This document shows, piece by piece, positions 51,501 to 63,500 of a DNA stretch of 64,000 nt. The stretch lies in assembly GCF_019399895.1 (NCBI RefSeq), contig NC_091878.1, positions 1,054,001 to 1,118,000 of the forward strand. The letters are read 5' to 3'. Both the position numbers and the translations under genes were made by a program. Source of the stretch: Cardiocondyla obscurior (Eukaryota; Arthropoda; Insecta; Hymenoptera; Formicidae). Below the pieces are notes generated by a model, which saw only the letters and a list, made by a program, of their open reading frames with translations, was not told the DNA's origin and did no database searches. The stretch's first letter is position 1, and every line of letters starts with the position of its first letter.

Positions 51501-54500
51501 TTCCTAGACAGGCAGCGAATCGTGCATTTAACAACCGCGTTGTTACAAGTCTCCATCGCGGGAGTCGAGCAATTTTGAGCCACGCTCGTGATTCCGTTTC
51601 ACGTTTCTGCGGGATTGCCGGCGAGCAAATCCGCCTCGCGAAAACGCGGCTTGCATTCGGTGAAAGGCCGCTCGGGCTCAGCTGTTACCGAGTCTTTATC
51701 GCGCGCGGAGATAATCGTAAGCAGCCGCGCGCTCGCGCGCGCTTACGTTACGTCGTTCGTGTTTCATAACCGCGCTCGCTTAGGATAGGAAAAGTGTGCC
51801 GTAACCCCGCTCTGTGAAAAGTGTGTCGCGCACATGCAGCCGGCAGCGGAGTGTGTTTGTGTGCACGTACGAAGCCGCTGCTCGACACGCGTGCCCGGCT
51901 TCGCATACTAAAATTGGAACGATATGGGGAAGATTAGTCGGCGTGGACCCGCCGACACGCGAAGTCACGTGGCGCGTTTTTCCAATAAACAAAGAAACTG
52001 AGCCGCGCTTTCTTGAAACCGTGCCCTCGGGGATAGGAGGGGGAGAAGAGAAAGGTAAAAAAAAAAAAAAAAGAAAAAATACAACAATGGAAATTGAGCG
52101 AGGCCAGAAAAGTAAGGCTGCGCTGGGAAATTAAATTCTACGTGGAGACAATGCACGAATAAAAATTTAAAAGACGGCGGGGAAAGAGCGGACGGGCGCT
52201 TTCGACGAAATACGGGAATTTAGTTGTGACCTATATGACGGAAACGGTCGTCGTTTAACGGGAACGAAAGTGACGTCTTCGACGACGCTGCTGTTGGCTG
52301 TAAACTGACATTGGCTCGCGTCCAGCGGCGACGACGCTCTGAATAAAGTAACGATCGAAGGCACACCCTCGTGTGACCGTCTGCCGCCCTAAAGAAAGCA
52401 AACTTTATCACCTCATATCACCGGGATGCTTTGCCGACGCGTTCGGTTGCGCAAAAAAAAAAAGAATGAAAAAAAAAGAAAAAAAAGTCCTCCCTGCACT
52501 TCTAACTTTCGGGGGGATTACTTTTATAGAAAAATATAGTTACTTTTCTTATCTAATTAGTGTAGTTCCCAGAGAAAGGAAACATTGATAATCGAGAAAG
52601 CTCCTTGATCTCTCTATTGGCGACGTAAAAAGCGAAGCTATTTTAACTTATTTCATTTCCGCGGACAGTTTGAAAAACAGATGAAACTTCCATCGTTAAG
52701 TTACACAAATATTGAACTTTGCCTGTCCATCCTTTTTCACGCGGCTGAGGGACTTCTATCAGCCGCGCGATTAATAATTTAATACCGCGGATTATTTCTG
52801 CTATTACTAATTATATATTCCATTCGCGATTTCATGTTATATGAATATACATACATAATCACGTCTTATTTCAATTATTCTTTAGATAATTATATTGCAA
52901 ATTGCACGTTATATCCTACGCATATAATTACCTTCCGCTCGAAGATTGTGTCAAATAAGATTTTAAGCCCAGGTGACGATTTCTAATTTCTCATACTTCT
53001 CGACTAATCACCTTCGAATCTGCTGGCAAATCTCAAAAAATAAAAATCGCCGCTGGGAATTTCTCGACACGGTAATTCTCGCTTTTTTAAGAATAGCCCT
53101 CGATCCGCTAAACGGCAGTCGGTCGATCGCGGATCGTGCGGAACAGGTCTCGATATTACGGTCGTCGCGGTTTTTTTTTTCTTTCTTTCTTTCTTTCCCC
53201 TCCGTACGTTGCTCGCTTCCGGCTTTCCCTGTGCATCCGTGCGATCGATCAACGCGCATCGATCGCGTCGGGCACGACGTGGACCTGCGATATGCCGTTC
53301 GCGACAATTGTTGCTGTTACGCCGCAACGTCGGCCCCCTTTTTCTTCCGCGGGGGGGAGGGAGAGGGTGGGGCCCGTTGTCGCGTGACGGCGACTACATA
53401 CTGACCATTTCCTGTGTGCGTTCACCTTGCCACGTCGCGTGCACGCGGCACCGTAAGCTTTGCGGGGAATGAGAAGCACGGCAATTTCGCCCGGGTGATT
53501 GCAACAACCAACTTGCAATGTAACAAAATTAATGTCTGCGATTAATGTACGTCGTCTGCGAAGTTGGGGGAATTTATTATTCCGGATTATTCGGCCTGAA
53601 AGAGAGAAAAAAATAAAAAAATACACTTAATGTGACGGAAATTGTCACCTGGCTGGTGGTGTCGGTCCGGTTCTAGTTGCGGCGAAATTATTATTTTAAA
53701 CGCCCGTGCGAAATATTATGGTAAAATCCGCACTGTCCGGGAAACACTTTTTTTTACAAAATATTTCTAGGGCTGTCGACTTTTTGAACCATCGATTTCT
53801 ATTCGGGCACTGGCTTTCGATATCAATTATACGCATACACTTGTACAGAAATTAATTCAGTAATAAATACGTAAAAAAAAGAACAAGAAAATTCTTTGAG
53901 AGATGAGAAAGGAAAGACTCGCCAAAGGTCTACGAATGATTTATTTGTATATAAAAAATTACGTAAAAAAAATTTAATTAATTTTAGTAATTAATTTATG
54001 AAAGTAATTTACTTTATTAACGGCACCTGTATTGTTCTCTTGTTTTAGGGCCGTGAAAGCGTTCCAGCAGGTGCTATGGGTGGAACCAGGATTTCCACGG
54101 GCCTGCGAGGTTCACCTACGGCTCGGCTTGATGCTGAAGGTCCACGCTGAGTTCGACGCCGCATTGAAGCATCTAACCCTCGCCCTGATCGATGCCACCA
54201 CCCCTGCATCCTTCTCCAAGCTTGAAAGTAAGCGCTTGTCCATTTATTTGTCAAACTCGCGGCCGGAAAATTCAGATCGCGACTCCGTAATCGCTCGCTC
54301 ACTTTCCTTCGCCGAACTTGACCGCCTTTCGCTCGATGCCCGTGTCAGCGAGATAACTCTGTTCTGCGTTATTCAGTAGTTCCATTAAAGAACTTTTCAA
54401 TACTTCAACCTCAATATTTGTCAGGCCAAAAAGAAAAAAAAACAGTAGCCAACACTGATTTTTAGCGGTATTTTTATATGCATATCAAACGTTATTTTTA

Positions 54501-57500
54501 AATTATAAAAACGTTTACGATAGTCACACAAGTTTTTCCTGATTTAAAATAATCCGCCTACCGCGCAATTCCAGTTCACGATCAGCTTTTGATCCCAGTA
54601 AATAATATGCAAATCCGTCTAAATGTTTCTCGATAGCAAACTCCAGCATTTAACAACAAATAACTCGACGAGATTTATATCTATTTTATAAAGCAACACG
54701 ACATACGTTAATCGCCGGGAGGAAAAACTTTTAAGCTCTTTGCAGGAGCAAGTGGATTACATTTTCTGTTAATTTCCGCGAGTTCCACTGCGGAGATTTC
54801 AATTTCGAAGTCACAAAGAGAGAGAAATCACAAAGAGACGGGGAACTCCCTCGATTAACGTCGCCTTTTCGTTTTTTTTTTTTCCTTTTTTTTTCCGGAA
54901 AAAAGGATACTGACTACCGATGCATCGGGAAATCTGACATTAATATGGAAATCGAACCTCGTGGGGATTCCCCCACTCTGCATCTCGCGCGCGGATATGT
55001 ATCTATGTATGTAGAACAAGTTACGGCGGTTCTGACTCACGTCAGCGATGACTGGACTGATTCATGACTCCGAATTGTACGTTTTCCACGCGATGATTCG
55101 CGCGGGAGTCATTCCTCTCCTCTCTATCTCTTTCGAGTACCGAGAATTTCGCGCGAGAACTACATGATTTCCCGGCGGAAGTCGCGCTTTTAAATAGCCG
55201 GTCCGGCGTGTCTCGCGCGCTAGTCTCGCGCACGTGCTTATCGGGCTTCGATGCCGCCATATGAAAACTGATCAAGCTCCGAATTAATTTTTATTGATGA
55301 TCTCCGTGTCTCTTTAGTCGAGTTCCGGTTGACGAGTCCGCCGCATGATGAACATATCGGCGAATAATATAATTTGATTCCCTTGTCGATCTCGGAGAAG
55401 AACCGAGGCTGTGCAGCTACTTCCCTGAGAAACTTACTGAAGAATTGTTCTCTGTGTGTTCGTTGCAGTCAAGTTCCACATCGCTCACTTGTACGAGGTG
55501 CAAGGCAAATATCGTCTGGCTAAGGAACACTACGAGGCCCTACTGAAGGAAAAGGTCCTGCCTTTGCATCTGAAGGCCGACATTTGCCGTCAACTAGGTA
55601 AGTCACCTAAGATTTTTCACTGTTTTATTAAAAATAAATTTAATTTAAATATATATATATTTTTTTTAATTAAAAAGCGATTTAAAATTATATATTTATA
55701 ATAATCGTCGGCTTAAAAAAAAACCTGCCCTTTGTAACTTTTTTGGTAAATTAATTTTGACATAATTTTTTACAATTATCTATTTACACCGTTAAAATTA
55801 TTTGTTCGCAAAGAGAAAAGATAAAGATCGATCTGCTAGACCATCCTATGTAAATATTGAAATCTTATTGGAAAAGGATAACAGGAAAAAGTTTCATTCC
55901 ACTTCGTTCTACGGAACTACTTAAAGATTCCCACACACTATATTTAGCTCGGGGAATATGCATAAATATCTTATACGCAAATATTTAAAGTACATTGAGA
56001 GAGAGGAGTACGAAACAAAAATTTTACTTTCGGAAAGTTCTTAAAACTACCGATATTTCCTAGGAGAGCATAAATACTTAATCCAGAAGAAGGATATAAC
56101 CGAAGTGTAGGAACAAAAGTTTCGCCGATAAATTTATTTCCGTCTTCTAATCGCAAAGAGGAATATTTAAAAAAATGTTTAATAAATTCCAAACTTTCCC
56201 CCCCGGCAATTTTCTGTTAATTTAATAACCAATTCCTTCGTAATTATTACTTTGTCTGAACTTCATATTGAATTAGGCAGTACCTTTCAATTTATTCTCC
56301 AATTCTTTAAAACATATAATTAAATAAGATGAAAGTTTAACGAGAGGAACGTAACTACGATATTTTCAATTATTTATATTTCCATACGACTTAATTATTT
56401 CGAGCTACAGTTCCCCGGCGTTGTAAAATAATTGCAAACGTTTGCCGAGAGGCAAGTTTCATCGACTGTTTGAGAAGAAGTTTCGTCGACCCGCTCCGTG
56501 TTACTTTTGAAAATAGGGGTTCCGCGAGCTTGGTCTAGGTCTAGGGGGGAACACTCCACCGTGCCCTCGTCGCGATTCGGCGGCCTATGCGCCAGTCTGG
56601 AAGAGAATCGGGCGGGAGAAAGGGAGAAGTACGTAGGGCAGGTGCGAGAGAAACAGAAGCAAAGGATAGTTTTCCCACAACTAGGGCCTCGCTTCCTCTC
56701 ACTCGGGCTCATTCACGCGGTCTGTTCTTCTCTCTTTGTCCCTCGTTCATTCACTCTCCCTCCCCCTCCCCCTCCCCCCCGAGCTGCCGCTCCGTCTCAT
56801 CCCCGGCCCACCCTAACCCGGAATAAATCAATACACGTGTCTGCAGACTACTTGGCAGAGTGCAGCCGGCCCGCCGAGAGCCTTCAGCCGAATCTGCGAG
56901 GCTGAAGGCACGACGATCCGAAGGAAAAACCACCCCTTGCCGCTCTTCTCCCGCCCTTGAGTCGTTTAAGCCGCGCGGGGGCGATATATCTTTTTCCACC
57001 CATCCTTTTTTTTTTTCTTTATTTATCAGGGAACATGGGTTAGACCGTGGAAGGCGAGAAGACTTCTTTTTTTTTTGTTTTTTTGTATTTTTTATTTATT
57101 TGCCAGGAAACATAGATGGACCGTGAAAGTCGGCAAATAAACGACTCACGGTTTTTTTTTCTTTCTTTCTTTTTTTTTTGTCAAGTAGAAATATTTTCTT
57201 CTTGACCCTGTCCCTCGCTCCAAAAATAAAAGTTTTAATGAAGGACCTTCATGCTTTGCGAAGAGTTGATCGCCGTGACGTTATTTCTCGACGTGACGCG
57301 TGTAAGTCTCGGACATTCGGGTCCGTTTTTTCTTTTCCACCCTTCGGAACGGATTGCACCATGGTGAAAGTCCGCACGTTTCGCCCGTTTGTCGACAGGC
57401 GCGTCTCCTCTTTCGGGGCTGCGCTTCTTCGAGGACGTGGCGAGCGTTGCGAACGGGACATCCACTTTACGGCCCGTTTATGGCTCCTCGCGTGTCGGCG

Positions 57501-60500
57501 AACCGTCGCGACCGGTCCTACTTCCCTTTTTTTTGGAATTCTGCCCCGTCGTTCTCGTCTGGTCGCTCTCCTTTCTTTTCTCCACGAGGAGAAACGAAGG
57601 AACGCGAGGAATATATGAAGAAATGCATATTTTTGAAAAATCTCGCGCCTTGTTTTTGGTGAATCGTCGAAAAAGAATTTTTTTTTTAACAATTTCCAAC
57701 GAGTTAATTAAATTGATTGACGGTTCAATCTGATAGTTTTGACCCGAATCCAGTCCTTTTCGCTACTCGTCTGTGACATTTGATAACCGTGGCCAGGTGA
57801 CCAATTTGAATTCACAGGTCGAACAAATTTGCAAATCGAGCGATCACGCGGATGCAGCGTTTAGGGAACAGGTCTGGTTAAAATGTACCAGGTGAATAAA
57901 TAACAATGAAGGTGGATGGGATCGAGGAGAACGGCAATCGCGCGGTGGTTATTTTAATCCTGCGATTGGACCGGCGAGGAATACTTCCGAGAGGATTTTG
58001 AAATGCTGCTCGGTCGTTATATTGAAATATAAAACACGACGGAGTATTGAACGTTGAAATCTGATAATTACAATGAGAGAAAAGTTACTTAATTTTGAAC
58101 TCGGCCATAATTTTATAATATTCCCAGCGATAAATACGACAAATCCAATTATATTTATAATTAACTAATTATATTTAATATTAGAAATATTACGAAATTA
58201 TAATCGGGTTCAATAGTGAATATATTTTTCTCTCACAATGCACTATCAATTGATTAATTTTATTTCTTTAATTAAAGTAATGCTTTCCTTTGCCATCAAA
58301 GTAAAATATATTGCGCGATCAGATCGAAGTTGGCTAATCGGAGAAATTATTTAACTCCGTCTGTTCCCACGCGCGGTTCCGCCACGTGTTTGCCTATTTA
58401 CGGTCGTGCATTTATTGTTACGAACAACAACTTTTTGCCGACGCCTCGCTTTTCCCACGACGATTAATCCACGAGGTATCAACAGGTATACACGTGTCGC
58501 GCGAGTATAGAAGTGGCGGGCATAAATCAGCACGTCGTCCGGGGAACGTGCGAAAGAATTAATATTATTATTATTTTTAATTATAGCGGTGACATATTAC
58601 CTTACGCTGCATTATTCCGAAGCGAGAGAAGCGTGCCCCGAAGGGCTTTAATAATCGTATAACATTTTATACTCCTCGTCCTGCATAAAAAGCTAAACAA
58701 TTCGCAATGATCCACGACAACAGAGTTAATGAAACATCTTAATGTCGTTGGGGGTTTCCAAGAGAACGCGACAGCTAAGTTTAAAGTACCCACTGAATGC
58801 AAGTACCGAATGAAAATCTTTCAAGGCTCTTCCGCTCTCGTTTAAGGGACGAAAATCCTGTTGCACAGCGTTTTTCGCGCTGCTGCGCCTATGTTTGAAA
58901 AGAAAGGGGGGGGCGAAGGGGGGTAATTCGAGACAGAACCCCTAGAGAAGGGACGTAAAGACGACTGCTGCCAGGGCTAAGCGCAGGGCCATACCTGAGA
59001 GGTCTATTCAGTCTAGTTCTCTAGTTCGTCATGTAGCATCACGTAGCGTCGAGGTAACGCGCGATTCTCTCGGAATGGCAACCGGAAAAAGAAGACTGGG
59101 AGAGCACCGCGTTCATTATTCCTATTTTTTTTCTTTTTTCTTCCAGGATGGATGTACCACGTGGTTGAGTGCACAGTCTTGGGTATAAGCAGGCAGCAGA
59201 AGCAAGCTATAGCCATACAGTGCCTGAAGCAGTCCATCGAAGCCGAACCCAAAAGCGGACAAAGTCTCTACCTTCTGGGACGCTGCCTAGCCGCCTCCGG
59301 GAAGGTGCACGAAGCGTTCATCGCGTACAGGTAATGACACGAAAAGATGTCAGGTGCGATGTCGTCGCGAGCCGGTCGAACTTGTAACGTTTTATTAATT
59401 TCGCAATTTTAATAAGCAACGATGTGCGACTTTTTTTTTTTTTTTTAATACGTTGAGGCTGAAAATATTTCTATTGCGAGAAACTGAGCTAAAACTGCGC
59501 GTTTTAATAATTATTTTTAATTATGTAGTTGTTATTGATTGAAAGTAAAATTAAATATTGGTATAGGTAGTTTTTCCTTAATATTCTTGGACTTTTTTTT
59601 TTATTTTTACATATGCATGCTTTAAATTAAACTACATTTATTTCTATTTTTTTTTCTTTTAGTTATGTATTACTTTTTTTTATTCTTTTTTTTTTTTTTT
59701 TTTTTTTGGTTTTTATAATATGTTTATTGTAATATTTATATAGGAGTATAGTCAAAAATACAGCAGAAAATTGCCAATGTAATACAAACATATTGAAATT
59801 AATGTTAAGGCAAGTATGGTAAATTTAATATTAACACAATTTTATATTCATATATAATTATCTACAATTTTATCTTATTTTATTTGGGAATTAACCATAT
59901 TCTTTATGTCCAACAGAAATTCAGTTGAAAAATCGGAAGGCAATGCGGACACGTGGTGCAGTATAGGCGTATTATACCAGCAACAGAATCAGCCTATGGA
60001 CGCATTACAAGCCTACATATGCGCCGTACAACTAGACAAATCTCATTCAGCTGCTTGGACTAATCTAGGCATACTGTACGAAAGTGTTAGCCAGCCGAAA
60101 GACGCTTTGGCCTGTTACGTTAACGCATCTAGGTAATTTACGCGTTACGCAAATAATTTTTATAGAGTTCTGTAATAATAATTTTTTTTTTTTAAGTATA
60201 AGTGCCATTTTCTTTCTTATTTTTTGCTATGACATATGCAATTTTATGCTTTATAATAATCGTGTATTCTGCGTAAAAATAATCGTCATATGCCATAAGT
60301 TGAAGGCCAAGCTTGCATTTGATAATATTAAAATTTTCTAATGATTGCGTTGAGTTACTGGGTCAGCGTGATAAGATTTCTTTTTACTCGTAGGGGAAAT
60401 AGCAATATAGCGAATTGTACGGGCCCATTCGCGGGTCTGGGTGGCGTTAAGTCCGGTGGCAACAACCCGATGAACCCGTCCCTTCACCATCGTATCAACT

Positions 60501-63500
60501 TTCTGCAGGGTCATCTAAGTCAAGCACCAATGCCTTCCGTCGCAACCAAGTAAGTCATCGTTGAAAAGTCAAATTACGCATTACAGTTCCAGCATAATCA
60601 TTCTCTGCACAGTCTTCGAAACTTGAAACAAATATATAAATATTTGAGGATTTACACATCTGTGAAATATGTAAGATGGAAAAAAAGAAAATTTTTTTTT
60701 TTTATATTTGTTAACTTCTTAATGCGAAACAAATTCTTTCATCTCGAATATCTAGATTCAGATGACTTGGTTTACTTTGTAGTACACACTCACAATTTGG
60801 TCTCTAATAGTTTTATTTATTTAAAAATTATTTAATTTTTTATCTAAAGGCGATAAAAAAGTTTTTTTTTATGTTACATTTATTACTCCTCTTCTGGGTA
60901 TTATAATTAAATAAAAATAAAGAAAAATGTTAATTTGAATCTAATTTTATCGAATATAAAGTTCTAACAGTTATAAAGAATATTGATAAAATAAAAGAAC
61001 ATGAGTTTATGATACAGGAATTCCATCTGAGAGAACCACAAAACAAAATATGAAAACATCATTAAGTGAGTTAAAGGTCGAAACAAGCCACAACTATATC
61101 AGACAGCCGACATTTAGTTTTCCTTTCTTCGGCTCCGCGGTGGCACTCGTTCCTTGCCTTTTTGTACTACCTTTATTTTTTTTATTTAGGAGGCGGCAAT
61201 TGCCGTCCATCGAAGAGGCTTGGAATTTGCCGATCAGTGCAGAAATGTCCAGCCGACAGCAGCAGCAGCAGCAGCAACCTGGCGGGCCTTCGTACAAATA
61301 CGGTGCCACACCGAGTGGACCGCCTCCACCTTATCCTCAACCTCAGGGACAGAACGCTAAGCGCTTTAAGGTACGTTAAAATAGAAGACGTTTTCTAGAA
61401 ATCGATACAAAATGTGCGTTTGCTTTTTTCAGTTTTTTATAATGATCCGCTTGTTTTCTCTATTTATTTATTTTACTATTATGATTACGACCTAATCTAG
61501 ATAACTAATTATTAATTTTCTAGAAACTGTCTTTTCTTTATAAAATTTATTTTATAATGCCGTGAAAATAAGAATTTAATTATTACAAGCGGAGACAAAT
61601 TAAAAAAATAAATAACGTGGATTAAGTATTTCGAGCTTGCATTAATAAAATTCAATTCTGATCGACAGAGTGATGAAGTGATATCAACCGCACCGCAACA
61701 ACGGGCAATGCCGCCGTTCTACTTATCGCATCAGCAACTGCAAACGCTGAATTGCCTGCAACAAAATGTCAACAGCCTGACACCACAACAGCAGGCTATG
61801 CTTCTTCAGCTGCAGCATCAATATCGTTTGATGCAACAGCACCAACAACAGATTAGGCAACAGCAGCAACCGGGACAACGAGGTCTGAGGCCTGGGCAGC
61901 CTGGTTATCCCGCGGTATACAATCATCCACAGAATCTCGGCCAATCATCGGGTGTCGTAAAAAATTATGGCATACCGCAACAACCGGTAATTATTTATCT
62001 TATTGTTGAGATCAAATTTTTACGCGATCGAGAAAACTACGACACTGAATATTTTAATTCTCGCGTAAAGTACGGTATGTGTGTCACGTCGAAAATCAAT
62101 ACTTCGTTTAAATTATTTTAATTAATCAATTATTCAGTTGCAGCAGGGAGGTACCGTTGCGCTACAAACGGGTTTCTCTGATACCAATGTCGGCTATAAT
62201 ACAGCGGCGACCGGGAATACCACGCAGACACCAGGAATGCCTTACAAATCTGCCTCCGACACGACTTATCCGCCGCAGAGGCAACAGATTGCCGGCGGTG
62301 CTCAGTACAGCGGCCAATATCAGCAGCAACCGAATCAGTATGCTGCTCAGAGTTATACGCAGGTCACGTCGGCGACCAGCGGCTACTCGGAGAGCTCCAC
62401 GACGGTTGCAGCGAATAAGGATAACTTAGGCGTGACGGATCAGGAGTTGCAGGCGCTACTGTCGCAGAAGGACATAGCCACATCGCTAGCGGAGGATCTG
62501 CTTAAGCATTTCGGTTCCGATGATTTGGAAACTGTGGTAAAAGAAGAGCCGTCAAGCGGTAATGTTATCAGTGACAATGGCACGCTCAGCTCCGGTCCGT
62601 TCTCGCCATCAAATCTTGAGGATAATGCGGTGGACAAGGTGAAGGAAGTTAAGTTAGAAAAACCGGAAGACACGGCCTCCCAGCCTCCGCAGTCGAAATC
62701 GACGACGGATGCTGTGACAACGACGGCCATGACAACGACGATTGCAACAACTGTAACGACGGTGAAAAGTGAAACGACGTCGGTTAAGAATGAGACGACA
62801 ACGTCGTCATTACCCTCCAGCACGACGGTGACGACGACGACAAGCAAAAGCGAGACGACCAACATTTCCAAAGCAGAACCGATGATGAATTTAAAACTCG
62901 AGTCGTTATGCGAGTCACAACCGGAATGTGAGTTGAGCATTAACATGGACGCCAGGGGAGTAATAGAAGCATGTAAAGGTCAAGGATTGAAGGGAGTGCC
63001 GAATTGCTCGATACTGAGCGATCGTTCGCCGCCGCCTGCACCGCCAGATCCACCGATTCAACGACTGACAAGAGAACAACTTCTGCCACCTACGCCAAGT
63101 GTCTATTTAGATAATAAAAAAGACGCTTTCGGCCCGAATCTTCAAGAATTCTGTCTAAAACACCCGATTGCTGTGATACGTGGCCTCGCGGCGGCGCTTA
63201 AGCTCGATCTGGGCCTTTTCTCGACGAAGACTCTGGTCGAGGCGAATCCAGATCACGGTATCGAGGTGCGCACGCAAATGCAGCAGACCAGCGAAGAAAA
63301 CTGGGACCCGACGCTCAACAAGAAAGTCTGGAACTGCATCAGTCATCGCAGCCACACGACGATTGCTAAATACGCGCAGTATCAAGCTTCCAGTTTTCAA
63401 GAGAGCTTGAAAGAAGAAAAAGTGCAAGGTGGCGTACACGCTTCTAATCTGTCAGACTCGGATTCGAAAGACAGCACTGGTCAAACGGTCAGACGTAAAA

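Larger units (their letters stand above)
28971..54048. other. Utx giant intron 3, right part: non-coding, with repeats and CpG-dense blocks
   Basis: Extends to the acceptor (TTGTTTTAG) before exon 4 at 54049. I find no credible coding exon. It holds six copies or half copies of the palindromic repeat, microsatellites, G-rich tracts near 34340 and 53350, CpG-dense blocks at about 33700-34900, 36520-36850, 46550-46870 and 47900-48230, and a T/TTTTAATTT low-complexity stretch at 29958-30145. Short open frames in the CpG-dense blocks are compositional. Confidence 0.6.
55598..59146 (+). other. Utx intron 5
   Basis: 3.5-kb intron with donor GTAAGT and acceptor CTTCCAG. It contains a C-rich tract at 56758-56780, a CpG-dense block at about 56860-57660 with long but compositional open frames, and repeat copy 9 at 58074-58235. 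No coding exon recognised. Confidence 0.75.
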
